Of a stretch of DNA of 39,190 nucleotides, positions 25,824 through 34,043 are shown piece after piece (positions within the stretch are counted from its first letter, which is position 1; each line of letters begins with the position of its first letter). The DNA lies in assembly GCA_947169685.1 (NCBI GenBank), contig CAMVQS010000018.1, positions 1 to 39,190 on the forward strand. Direction: 5' to 3'. Under the pieces are notes generated by a model. That model did not search any database, was not told the origin of the DNA, and saw only the letters and a program-made list of their open reading frames with translations. Made by a program: the position numbers and the translations under genes. This DNA comes from an uncultured Prevotella sp. (GTDB lineage Bacteria > Bacteroidota > Bacteroidia > Bacteroidales > Bacteroidaceae).

Positions 25824-26843
25824 CTATTCAAAATTAACAAGAATACGGAACACCTTGCCAGGATTGGCTGCCCACTGTTCCATGGCGCCAAGGGCATTCT
25901 CGGGGATTACCTCATTGCTAATCAGACGGTCAACGGGACAGGTGCCGCGCTGCAGATAACGGATGACGGCACGGAAGTCAGAAGGCTGTGCATTACGAGA
26001 TCCTCTTATGTCAAGCTCCTTCTGGACGAAATACTTGGTTTGGAAAGAAACCTCTGTCTTTGCATAACCGATACAAGCTACACGGCCTGTGAAGGCTACC
26101 TCATTGACAGCCATCTGATAGGTAGGAACGCTACCTACTGCCTCAATGACTACGTCAGGGCCGAAGCCGGAAGTCATTTCCAATAAACGGGCATGCACAT
26201 CTTCTGTCTTTGTATTGACAGCATAGCTTGCTCCCATTTGTTTGGCAAGGGTAAGTTTCTCGTCATCAATGTCAGCAGCAATGACAGTGGCTCCGCGTTG
26301 GGCAGCGCGTACGATGGCACCCATTCCAACCATGCCACAGCCAATCACCATGACGGTATCAATATCGGTTACTTGAGCGCGGTTAACAGCATGGAAACCC
26401 ACACTCATCGGCTCAATCAAGGCACAGGTGCGAGGAGATAGTCCTCCAGCAGGAATCACTTTCTCCCAAGGTAATGCGATATACTCACACATAGCACCCC
26501 AACGTTGTACGCCCAAGGTTTCGTTATGCTCACAGGCGTTGACCCTGTCATTGCGGCAGGAGGCACATTTTCCGCAGTTCGTGTAGGGATTGACCGTTAC
26601 TACCATGCCAGGCTTCAGCCCTTCGGGCACGTTTTTGCCTACCTTGACAATCTCGGCTCCCACCTCATGGCCAGGCACCACAGGCATCTTCACCATGGGG
26701 TTTCCTCCACGGAACGTGTTGAGGTCACTACCGCAAAAGCCTACATACTTCATTTTCAACAGCACATCATTGTCACCCATTTGGGGATCAGCGATGTCAA
26801 TTACCTTCATCACGGAAGGTTCGGTAATCTGAATTGCTTTCAT
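25824..26843 (-). CDS. Zinc-dependent medium-chain dehydrogenase, LgoD/L-galactonate-5-dehydrogenase-like
   Basis: A 339-residue MDR-family enzyme. Catalytic zinc ligands are in GFCGSD (Cys about 37) and PGHEVG (His about 58); the structural zinc site is NPYTNCGKCASCRNDRVNAC (about 85-104, four cysteines). The NAD-binding motif is VIGCGMVGMGA (about 166). The C-terminal GSRNAQPSDF strongly recalls E. coli LgoD (YjjN), which has GSRNATPEDF and oxidises L-galactonate to D-tagaturonate. Its ATG overlaps the fucP stop as ATGA. As the last gene of an operon with a sugar dehydrogenase and an amidohydrolase, a substrate such as L-galactonate or L-fuconate is inferred. Confidence 0.82.
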   Translation of the reverse strand: MKAIQITEPSVMKVIDIADPQMGDNDVLLKMKYVGFCGSDLNTFRGGNPMVKMPVVPGHEVGAEIVKVGKNVPEGLKPGMVVTVNPYTNCGKCASCRNDRVNACEHNETLGVQRWGAMCEYIALPWEKVIPAGGLSPRTCALIEPMSVGFHAVNRAQVTDIDTVMVIGCGMVGMGAIVRAAQRGATVIAADIDDEKLTLAKQMGASYAVNTKTEDVHARLLEMTSGFGPDVVIEAVGSVPTYQMAVNEVAFTGRVACIGYAKTEVSFQTKYFVQKELDIRGSRNAQPSDFRAVIRYLQRGTCPVDRLISNEVIPENALGAMEQWAANPGKVFRILVNFE

Positions 26844-28165
26844 ATTTTTATTAGTCCTTTTTTATACGAACGGTAACCATAGATGATAATCTCTAGGAAG
26901 CACAACAACGGCAAAACGAATGATACGTTGACGGCAGGATGTCCACAGATGACCTGCTGGTCGATTAACAGTCCCTGTAGTGGGGGCATCAGCGCACCAC
27001 CGACAATAGCCATTACGAGGAAGGCTGCTCCCAGAGTTGTGTCCTGGCTATCAACATTTTCAAGAGCGATGCCATAGATGGTGGGGAACATCAGTGACAT
27101 GAAGAAACTGATTCCTACAAGGCAGTAAAGTCCTGGCATACCTACAATAGCAATGGCTCCGATGGAACATAAAGCAGCACCGCATCCGAAGATGGCAAGC
27201 AAGCAACGTGAGTTGACATATTTCATCAGGAACGTCGAGATGAAACGACTGCACAGGAACAGTGACATTGCCACAATGTTGTACATCTGGGCTGTTGCTT
27301 TGTTGATGCCAAGGTTGTCTGCATACTGGATAATGAATGTCCAGGTCATGATTTGCGCTGCAACATAGAACATTTGAGTAAGGACTCCTTCCCGATAGAT
27401 GGCGTTATGCCACAGGTTGCTGAGTGTTTCTTTGGCTGTATGGGTTATGCCCTGTGCCTTTTGCTCTTCGCTTTGCGTCTTGGGCATCTTCGTCAAGGCA
27501 ATAATACTGAAGACGATGAGCACCACAAGGCCGATAGCGACATACGGGTTGCGGATGACAGCCAAGTCATGCAGGCGGATATCTGCTTTCTCGGCTTCGC
27601 TGAGTCCGAAGAACAGTATTTGTCCTGCCGCGTCGCGCTTGTCCGAAATAAGTTGTGGTAGTACGATGAGCGATGCGATACTCATGCCGCATAGGGAACC
27701 CATGGGATTGAACGCCTGTGCCATGTTAAGGCGACGGGTAGAAGTCTCCTTGTCACCCAACGAGAGGATGAACGGGTTGGCAGTGGTCTCCAGAAAAGCT
27801 AAGCCAAAGGTCAGAATGTATAGCGACAGACAGAAAAAAGTGAATTCCTGATAAGCAGCTGCGGGAATAAACAAGAATGCACCTATTGCGTAGAGTGCTA
27901 ATCCGAGTAGAATGCCGCTCTTGTAGGAATATTTACGGATAAACAATGCCGCAGGTATCGCCATTGTAGCATAGCCTCCGTAGAAGGCGAACTGTACCAT
28001 TGAAGCTTTTGCTGCCGACAGTTCCATGACAGTCTGGAAGGCTGCCACCATCGGGTTTGTAATATCGTTGGCAAAGCCCCATAATGCGAAGAGCGATGTG
28101 ACAAGGATGAATGTCAGCAGATACTTCCGAGGTATCAACGGTTTCTTTTGTTCCATCATATACAT
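26840..28165 (-). CDS. fucP: L-fucose:H+ symporter family permease
   Basis: A 441-residue MFS permease with about twelve helices. FucP-type signatures are FALWGFANDITNPM (about 25-38) with the conserved acidic residue in helix 1, FLETTANPFILSLG (about 120-133) carrying the second essential Glu, and RRLNMAQAFNPMGS (about 140). Near starts at 28165, 28159 and 28156 are all ATG; the last gives MEQKKPLIPRKY. FucP of E. coli also accepts L-galactose and D-arabinose, so substrate cannot be fixed by homology. The gene starts 24 bases after the amidohydrolase stop and is coupled to the downstream dehydrogenase. Confidence 0.88.
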   Translation of the reverse strand: MYMMEQKKPLIPRKYLLTFILVTSLFALWGFANDITNPMVAAFQTVMELSAAKASMVQFAFYGGYATMAIPAALFIRKYSYKSGILLGLALYAIGAFLFIPAAAYQEFTFFCLSLYILTFGLAFLETTANPFILSLGDKETSTRRLNMAQAFNPMGSLCGMSIASLIVLPQLISDKRDAAGQILFFGLSEAEKADIRLHDLAVIRNPYVAIGLVVLIVFSIIALTKMPKTQSEEQKAQGITHTAKETLSNLWHNAIYREGVLTQMFYVAAQIMTWTFIIQYADNLGINKATAQMYNIVAMSLFLCSRFISTFLMKYVNSRCLLAIFGCGAALCSIGAIAIVGMPGLYCLVGISFFMSLMFPTIYGIALENVDSQDTTLGAAFLVMAIVGGALMPPLQGLLIDQQVICGHPAVNVSFVLPLLCFLEIIIYGYRSYKKGLIKI

Positions 28166-28189
28166 TATTTATATATAGGTCTGAAGTTA

Positions 28190-29131
28190 TTATTCACTCA
28201 TATTCTTGATGTACGGCAGTTCAACCAGCTCGCCGAAGCGGTAGAAACGACGGGCGTTCTCACCCAGTATCAACCGTTTATCGTCATCTGTCAGCTCTTG
28301 CGATTTCAGAATGAAGTCATACGACATTCTGTAGGTGATCGCTGTAATGGTGCGGGGGTAGTCACTGCCCCACATGATCTTGTCCATACCCACCAGACCT
28401 GCTGCCTCACGGATAACACGGATTGCTGTGGGGTAGGGGTAGAACTCATTGTTGTAGAGCCATGTGATGCCGCCCATCTCAATGCTGACATTCTCATTGC
28501 TTGCCAGCAGAATCTGTTCTTTCCAACTCTTGTTCTCCCACGGGTTGGTCTGCGGGGGATTGGCCATACCCATATGTCCGATGGCGATACGCAGACGGGG
28601 ACACTCGCTGATGACCTCTCGCAGTTCTGCCACCTGTTGGTCACCGTCGGCCAGTGTAATTGATAACAGGATGTCGTGCTGCTCCATCAAATGGAACATG
28701 CGTATCATCTCGGGGGAAGTCAGGGGACGTCCTAACAGACGGTGACCTGGAATGGCAATACCTTCGAAATGTCCGTTTGCTACCAACTGCTCTGCTTGTT
28801 CGTAGAAACCATCGTGCAGGTAGTCGCACATGCCACAAACAAGAAAGCGATTGGGGTATTGACGTTTTACCTCGGCAAGGTAGTCATTCTGGATACCATC
28901 GATAAACTCCTGCACTACAACAGCGGCAGCTACTTGTGCATAGTCCATGTTTGACAGGAAAACCTCTGCGGAGTTGACCCCATCCGTCATAAACGGTGGA
29001 ACCATCTGTACCTCTTCTCCCAGAAACATGCTGCGACCATTTTTCATGGAGCGGATAACTTGCCCGTTCCATGTGGTGTCCTGTCGAAGCCACAGGTGGC
29101 TGTGTGCATCGATGATTACGAGTTTTTCCAT
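28190..29131 (-). CDS. Amidohydrolase-family lactonase (sugar lactone hydrolase candidate)
   Basis: A 313-residue TIM-barrel metal hydrolase of the amidohydrolase-2 type. Seen are the first metal motif DAHSHLW (residues 8-14), the barrel strand histidine in RIAIGHMGMANPP (about 180), and the final GSDYPRT (about 261) with the metal/base Asp. Relatives next to fucose dehydrogenases hydrolyse L-fuconolactone; L-galactonolactone is chemically equivalent. The start overlaps the aldo/keto reductase gene by 16 bases. Confidence 0.82.
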   Translation of the reverse strand: MEKLVIIDAHSHLWLRQDTTWNGQVIRSMKNGRSMFLGEEVQMVPPFMTDGVNSAEVFLSNMDYAQVAAAVVVQEFIDGIQNDYLAEVKRQYPNRFLVCGMCDYLHDGFYEQAEQLVANGHFEGIAIPGHRLLGRPLTSPEMIRMFHLMEQHDILLSITLADGDQQVAELREVISECPRLRIAIGHMGMANPPQTNPWENKSWKEQILLASNENVSIEMGGITWLYNNEFYPYPTAIRVIREAAGLVGMDKIMWGSDYPRTITAITYRMSYDFILKSQELTDDDKRLILGENARRFYRFGELVELPYIKNMSE

Positions 29132-30066
29132 CTTACACGCATTTGGTCACCAATAATGTCCTGTACTTCCTTTACCAGTTGTTCGTCAACAGGCTCGTTG
29201 ACGTATGCGATATTCTTCAGTACGTTCTGCGGGTTGGCACTGCTGAACAGGGTTGTGGCAATACGGGGATTCAGACTAGTGGAATACTGTACGGCGAGTT
29301 TCTCAATGGGATAACCTTTCTCCTGACAATAGACTGCGGCACGGTGGCATGCTTCCTTCAGAGATTCTGGGGCAGGATGCCAGTCGGGAGCACCTCGTTG
29401 TGAGAGCAGACCCATCGAGAAGGGAGAGGCGTTGATGATACCCACATTGTTCTGCTCGAAGAAGTCGAGGTAGTCGAGTAGCATCTCGTCGTTCAGGCTA
29501 TAATGGCAGAAACATAGTACACTTTCCACTGTTCCTGGCTCCGAGTGTTCGATTACCCAACGCAGGTTCTCTGGCTGTAGGTCGGTAATACCTACATGGC
29601 GTACCACCCCTTTCTTGCGCAGCTCCACCAGTGCGGGTAGCGTTTCGTCAACGACTTTCTGCAGGCCACCTTCCATGTCTCCCTGAAATTCTACGTCATG
29701 CACGTTAATCAGGTCAATATAGTCGATGTTCAGGCGCTCCATGCTCTCAAAGACACTCTCTGTAGCGCGCTTAGCCGAGTAGTCCCAAATGTTCTTACCG
29801 TCCTTCCCGTAACGTCCCACCTTTGTGGAAAGGTAGTATTTGTCACGGGGAATGTCCTTTAGTGCCTTGCCTAAGACTGTCTCTGCCTTCAGGTGTCCGT
29901 AGTAGGGTGACACGTCGATGAAGTTAATGCCGTTCTCTACGGCAGTGAATACTGCTTGGATGCCTTCTTCTTCCTTGATGCCATGAAACACACCACCAAG
30001 TGACGACGCGCCAAAACCTAAGTTCGACACGTGCATGCCAGTTTTACCTATTTCATTGTAAACCAT
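29116..30066 (-). CDS. Aldo/keto reductase (L-fucose / L-galactose 1-dehydrogenase type)
   Basis: First gene of the operon, 316 residues. It keeps the AKR catalytic tetrad: Asp and Tyr in FIDVSPYYG (about 50-58), Lys in STKVGRYGK (about 82) and His in LINVHDVEF (about 120). The N-terminus (IGKTGMHVSNLGFGASSLGGVF) and NVGIINASPFSMGLLS (about 213) are typical of the sugar-1-dehydrogenase branch that includes plant L-galactose dehydrogenase and bacterial L-fucose dehydrogenase. It would oxidise an aldose at C1 to a lactone, feeding the amidohydrolase. A good promoter lies upstream. Confidence 0.85.
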   Translation of the reverse strand: MVYNEIGKTGMHVSNLGFGASSLGGVFHGIKEEEGIQAVFTAVENGINFIDVSPYYGHLKAETVLGKALKDIPRDKYYLSTKVGRYGKDGKNIWDYSAKRATESVFESMERLNIDYIDLINVHDVEFQGDMEGGLQKVVDETLPALVELRKKGVVRHVGITDLQPENLRWVIEHSEPGTVESVLCFCHYSLNDEMLLDYLDFFEQNNVGIINASPFSMGLLSQRGAPDWHPAPESLKEACHRAAVYCQEKGYPIEKLAVQYSTSLNPRIATTLFSSANPQNVLKNIAYVNEPVDEQLVKEVQDIIGDQMRVRWKNS

Positions 30067-30107
30067 GTCAGTTTTAGTGTTTATGTAGTCTTACTATTTT
30101 CGAACTA

Positions 30108-30137
30108 CAAAGGTACGCATTATTTTATAATACACAA
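30108..30137 (-). promoter_or_regulatory. Promoter of the sugar oxidation operon
   Basis: On the minus strand TTG (30135-30137) and TACCTTTG (30108-30115) are 19 bases apart, 42 bases before the aldo/keto reductase ATG. No transcription factor gene is adjacent. Confidence 0.7.
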
Positions 30138-30189
30138 GTGCTCCTGACGTCATTTGCTGTGAAAGAATGTTAAGTGTCACATAAAAAAG

Positions 30190-30219
30190 TTGATAGAATC
30201 GCAAAAATGAGTAAATTTG
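30190..30219 (+). promoter_or_regulatory. Promoter of the fimbrillin-like gene
   Basis: TTG (30190-30192) and TAAATTTG (30212-30219) are 19 bases apart; the gene's ATG follows about 50 bases later. The spacer 30067-30271 thus holds two divergent promoters. Confidence 0.65.
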
Positions 30220-30271
30220 TATCGCCCAAACAGGGAAGCATAGGAACAAATAATATTAATTGTACGAAAAA

Positions 30272-31195
30272 ATGAGAGGCATGAAAGATGCTACAGTCTT
30301 CCTTCTACTGATGTCGTTGCTCTTATTCAGCAGTTGTGAGAAAGTGATTCTGGAACAAGAGTCTTCAGCATCGGGAGAGGGCATCAATGTTGTTTTGACT
30401 GTTGCTGACGTAGAAGCGTATGCCAATGGCGATGCTACACGTGGTAGGACATCTGTGGATAAGGTATGCACCAGACTGTGTTTTGCCGTTTATCAGAACG
30501 GGCAACGTGTCAAATACGATAACCAGAAAGCTGGAGACAGCGATTTCGGTACAGCCTCCATGCAGCTCGAGGCCGGTAGCTATCAGTTGCTGATTCTTGC
30601 CCACAGTGGCGACGCCAATCCCTCCACCACCAAGCCTACGCAGATTAAGTTTACCAACCAGACGGCATCGGGCGGCACGGGATTTACGGATACCTTCTAC
30701 TATTTCGGTGACCTGGAGGTTACTAACGGAATGCCTGCCAAGCAATATGTCTTGGAGCGGGCTACTGCGATGTTTCGCTTAATCGTGAAAGACAAGAAAC
30801 CTTCGGACGTCAAGCGTTTCTATTTCTATTATACGGGTGGCAGTGGCCAGTTTGATGCAACAACGGGCTATGGTAATGCCAACTCCCAACAGAAAATGAC
30901 TTTTGACTTGGATGCTTCTGCAGACGGTGAGCCCTTGGAGTTTGAGCTTTATACATTCCCCCATGATAGTGACCAGAAGGTGACGTTCAAGATTGAGGCA
31001 CAGAATGCTGAAGGCCAGGCTCTCTACACCAAGGAACTGAAGGTGCCGATGGAGCGTAACTTCATCTCCCAGTTCTCAGGCAATTTTTTTACTGATGGGG
31101 AACCGGATAACCCCGATGAGCCGGACGACGAGGACGAGGAAGGTTCCATCTTGGTGGATACCACATGGGATGGTACCGAAGAATATACATATTAA
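30272..31195 (+). CDS. Fimbrillin-like (FimB/Mfa2-type) surface lipoprotein
   Basis: ATG 30272 gives 307 residues with a lipoprotein signal ending LFSSC (lipobox FSSC, Cys about 22); a TTG four codons earlier is ignored. The mature part has two beta-rich halves as in fimbrillin-fold proteins: VVLTVADVEAY... LCFAVYQNGQRV, then LEAGSYQLLILAHSG and RATAMFRLIVKD, ending MERNFISQFSGNFF. The C-terminus is strongly acidic (NPDEPDDEDEEG). FimB/Mfa2 proteins anchor fimbriae to the cell surface, but no other fimbrial gene is nearby. The cysE-like gene follows after 11 bases. Confidence 0.7.
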   Translation: MRGMKDATVFLLLMSLLLFSSCEKVILEQESSASGEGINVVLTVADVEAYANGDATRGRTSVDKVCTRLCFAVYQNGQRVKYDNQKAGDSDFGTASMQLEAGSYQLLILAHSGDANPSTTKPTQIKFTNQTASGGTGFTDTFYYFGDLEVTNGMPAKQYVLERATAMFRLIVKDKKPSDVKRFYFYYTGGSGQFDATTGYGNANSQQKMTFDLDASADGEPLEFELYTFPHDSDQKVTFKIEAQNAEGQALYTKELKVPMERNFISQFSGNFFTDGEPDNPDEPDDEDEEGSILVDTTWDGTEEYTY

Positions 31196-31206
31196 GCACA
31201 AAAACG

Positions 31207-32112
31207 ATGGATAAGAATTTGAATGACGTGTTGTTGAAGAATGTCTCTATTCTCTCGAAGCACTCGGAGAAGGAAGACGGTATGATGCCGGAAGGGTCGG
31301 CTCCGCTGCCTTCGGTGGAGAACGTGAAAAAGATTGTGACGCTGGTGAAGTGCATCATCTTTAGTGACTATTTCCACAAACGCCAGCCCGACGAACAGAT
31401 CAGAGCCTATTATATCGGCGTGAACATGGAAGAGCTGTATAAGCTGCTGAATGCACAGATAGCCCGTGGACTGCTGTTTTGCAGTTGCATGAGCGAAGAG
31501 GAGGCTTTGGAGAAAGCCGAGCAGCTGGCCCTGCAGTTCATCGACCATCTGCCGGAGGTGAAGCGTCTGCTCTATACCGATGTTGAGGCGATGTTCAACA
31601 ACGACCCGGCAGCAACAAACTACGGTGAGGTGATTTTCTGCTATCCTTCGCTTAATGCCATGACGCATTACCGCATTGCCCATGTGCTGCACCAGATGCA
31701 GGTACCTGTCATTCCGCGTATCATCACGGAACTGGCACACTCAAAGACGGGAATCGACATCCATCCGGGAGCACAGATTGGTGAGTACTTCTCCATTGAC
31801 CACGGAACAGGTGTGGTTATTGGCGAGACGACTATTATCGGTAATCATGTGGCACTTTATCAGGGTGTTACGTTGGGTGCTAAGAGCTTCAAGTACGATG
31901 AGAACGGAAACATGCTGAACGTTCCGCGCCACCCGATTCTGGAGGACAATGTGACGGTATATTCAAATGCCTCTATCCTGGGACGTATCACCATTGGCCA
32001 CGACTCCATCATTGGTGGTAACATTTGGCTGACACGCGACATTCCGCCTCACTCCCGTATTCTGCAGAGTAAGGCCGTAGATGCCAGTTTCAGCGGAGGA
32101 TTAGGGATATAA
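31207..32112 (+). CDS. cysE: Serine O-acetyltransferase
   Basis: Makes O-acetylserine from serine and acetyl-CoA for cysteine synthesis. With ATG 31207 the product is 301 residues. It has the long N-terminal helical SATase domain of the Bacteroidota/plant-like form, then the left-handed beta-helix of hexapeptide repeats. Key blocks are DIHPGAQIGEYFSIDHGTGVVIGET (about 181-205) with the catalytic His-Asp region, and YQGVTLGAKSF (about 216). The C-terminus DASFSGGLGI suggests a tail able to contact cysteine synthase. It is probably co-transcribed with the fimbrillin-like gene and ends in a strong terminator. Confidence 0.92.
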   Translation: MDKNLNDVLLKNVSILSKHSEKEDGMMPEGSAPLPSVENVKKIVTLVKCIIFSDYFHKRQPDEQIRAYYIGVNMEELYKLLNAQIARGLLFCSCMSEEEALEKAEQLALQFIDHLPEVKRLLYTDVEAMFNNDPAATNYGEVIFCYPSLNAMTHYRIAHVLHQMQVPVIPRIITELAHSKTGIDIHPGAQIGEYFSIDHGTGVVIGETTIIGNHVALYQGVTLGAKSFKYDENGNMLNVPRHPILEDNVTVYSNASILGRITIGHDSIIGGNIWLTRDIPPHSRILQSKAVDASFSGGLGI

Positions 32113-32140
32113 AAAAAGAGGCTTTCGAGCCTCTTTTTTA
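32111..32140. terminator. Bidirectional terminator shared by cysE and the small lipoprotein gene
   Basis: The inverted repeat AAAAAAGAGGCT/AGCCTCTTTTTT around a TTCG loop (32112-32139) has A/T runs on both sides. The cysE stop TAA starts its left edge and the opposite gene's TAA lies in its right edge, so both genes end in the same 30 bases. Confidence 0.93.
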
Positions 32141-32647
32141 TTTCGTGATGGTGATGCTGTCGCTGTCAACCATGTTCTTGGCGTAGGAGTACCTCTCCGA
32201 AACCTTGATGAGGTTGAAGGACGCCAGTTGTTCACCGGTACGGTAGTCGTCAAAGTATCCGCGGAAACGCATGGTATTTCCCATCGTGTACGTCTCGTAG
32301 TCACGGATAATGACTTCGTAACCGTCATCATAGCTCAGGTAGATGCGTCCGTTGCGTACCGTCCAGTCGAAGTTCGAGCGTGTATAGCGGCCGGTCGTGT
32401 TGTCGCGGTCTATCTCATAGCCTGTACCTCCTCGTGAGAATGCTCCGTCTTGATAGAAGCGGATTTCCGTGTCGTAGTCGGTGTAGTCTGTATGGTAACG
32501 GTCATAGTAGTAGTTACCTACAATGGTTCCCTGCCAGATGCCGTCGAGATCGTAAGCGAGGTCAACGTCGCTGTCACAACTGGTAAATGCTGTCATCGTG
32601 AGCACTGCCATGAGTGCTACTGCGATATTGGTGTAAAACTTCTTCAT
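32138..32647 (-). CDS. Small Tyr/Asp-rich lipoprotein, unknown function
   Basis: A 169-residue lipoprotein with signal MKKFYTNIAVALMAVLTMTAFTSC (lipobox FTSC). The mature part begins with a LDGIWQGTIVGNYYYDRY segment and continues with Tyr/Asp-rich beta strands (FYQDGAFSRGG, NFDWTVRNGRIYLSYDDG, TMRFRGYFDD). The GxW start and strand pattern recall lipocalin-like lipoproteins of this phylum, but the family is not certain. It is a single-gene unit with its own strong promoter and terminator. Confidence 0.75.
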   Translation of the reverse strand: MKKFYTNIAVALMAVLTMTAFTSCDSDVDLAYDLDGIWQGTIVGNYYYDRYHTDYTDYDTEIRFYQDGAFSRGGTGYEIDRDNTTGRYTRSNFDWTVRNGRIYLSYDDGYEVIIRDYETYTMGNTMRFRGYFDDYRTGEQLASFNLIKVSERYSYAKNMVDSDSITITK

Positions 32648-32684
32648 AATGGTATAGTTTTTTTGTGAATTACTTTTCTTGCTG

Positions 32685-32714
32685 CAAAGATAGGCTATTA
32701 TTTTCAGCCCGCAA
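32685..32714 (-). promoter_or_regulatory. Promoter of the small lipoprotein gene
   Basis: On the minus strand TTG (32712-32714) and TATCTTTG (32685-32692) are 19 bases apart. Just upstream (32722-32750) lies the GTAGGGATTTTCC motif also found near 8384-8396. Confidence 0.75.
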
Positions 32715-32747
32715 GGGGTTTATTCCTATTTCGCAGTAGGGATTTTC

Positions 32748-34043
32748 CTATTCTTCTTTTTTCTTACCGAAGTCAGCATCAATATGTACGAAGGCTGCAA
32801 CGGCAAAGGTGATCACACACAGTACCATGACCAGGATAAAGAAATGGTTGTAGCCCATCGTGTCCTTGAGCCATCCAGACACCATGCCCGGCAGCATTAG
32901 GCCGAGGTAGGAGATACCTGTGCAGATGGCATAGTGTGACGTCTTGAACTCGCCTTGGCTGAAGTAGAGCATGTAGAGCGTCAGTGCCGTAAAGCCCAGT
33001 CCGTAGCCGAACTGCTCAACGAACAGGCAGGCGCTGATGAGTGCCAGGTTGTCGGGCATGGCATAGCTCAGATAGACATAGACGATGTCGGGCAGCGTGA
33101 TGGCGCAGACCATGGGCCACAGCCAGCGCTTCAGTCCGTCACGACTGGCCAGCCATCCGCCGACGATGCCGCCTATTGTCAGTCCAATGAGTCCGACGGT
33201 TCCGCTGGCCAGACCGAACTCTTGTGGTGACAGCCCCAGACCGCCTTCCGAGTTCGGACGCTGCAGGAATGTCAGTCCCATTTTCAGGAGCAGAGCCTCA
33301 GGGAAACGGTAGAGTAGCAGGAACAGCATGGCGAACACCATTTCTTTGGCAGGAAACTTGCGGAAATAGCTGACGAACATGGGGATGATGCCGCCTGCCA
33401 CCTCCTTGAAGTTGCTGTCGTGCCGTTGGTCAGCCACTGGACGGGGCATGATGTAGGCATGATAGAGCCATACCCCGAGGAAGAGGGCGGCCAGTCCGTA
33501 GAATATCAGACTCCACGTGAAGGCGACACGGTCCTTGAAATAGACCTGCAGGATGCCGGCTATGGGGATGAGCACACCGTTGCCGAAGATGACCGCCAGT
33601 CGGTAGAACGTGTTGCGTATGCCAACGAACCATGCCTGCTGGTGGTCATCGAGTTCCAGCATGTAGTAGCCGTCTGCCGCAATGTCGTGGGTGGCGCTGC
33701 TGAAGGCCATGAGGAAGAAGCAGCACATGGTACCCTGGAACCACAGGGGGGTATTCAGTGTGAAGGCGACGCCTGCCAGCGACGAGCCTAAGAGTGCCTG
33801 CATGGTCAGCACCCACCAGCGCTTGGTCTTATACAAATCGACGAACGGGCTCCAGAAGGGCTTGATGACCCAGGGCAGTCCGAGCCAGCTGGTATAGAGC
33901 GCTATCTCCGTATCGCTCATGCCGAGATGCATATACATGGTGACGGCAACGGTCATCACCACCACGTTGGGCAGTCCTTCTGCCATATAGAGCGTGGGAA
34001 TCCACGCCCAGGGATTAATAGATTTTCTTGATTTCTGCTCCAC
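32748..34043 (-). CDS. AmpG-like MFS transporter
   Basis: A 431-residue, twelve-helix permease. Its start ([32 protein letters not shown]), [17 protein letters not shown] and [16 protein letters not shown] are the AmpG muropeptide permease pattern, where AmpG imports GlcNAc-anhydroMurNAc peptides. The start is GTG at 34043; the next ATG lies inside helix 1. It overlaps the 3' end of the large glycosyltransferase-DUF4922-SpoIID gene by 29 bases, so the two are co-transcribed and probably work together on cell-wall sugars. The real substrate is not shown. Confidence 0.83.
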   Translation of the reverse strand: MEQKSRKSINPWAWIPTLYMAEGLPNVVVMTVAVTMYMHLGMSDTEIALYTSWLGLPWVIKPFWSPFVDLYKTKRWWVLTMQALLGSSLAGVAFTLNTPLWFQGTMCCFFLMAFSSATHDIAADGYYMLELDDHQQAWFVGIRNTFYRLAVIFGNGVLIPIAGILQVYFKDRVAFTWSLIFYGLAALFLGVWLYHAYIMPRPVADQRHDSNFKEVAGGIIPMFVSYFRKFPAKEMVFAMLFLLLYRFPEALLLKMGLTFLQRPNSEGGLGLSPQEFGLASGTVGLIGLTIGGIVGGWLASRDGLKRWLWPMVCAITLPDIVYVYLSYAMPDNLALISACLFVEQFGYGLGFTALTLYMLYFSQGEFKTSHYAICTGISYLGLMLPGMVSGWLKDTMGYNHFFILVMVLCVITFAVAAFVHIDADFGKKKEE

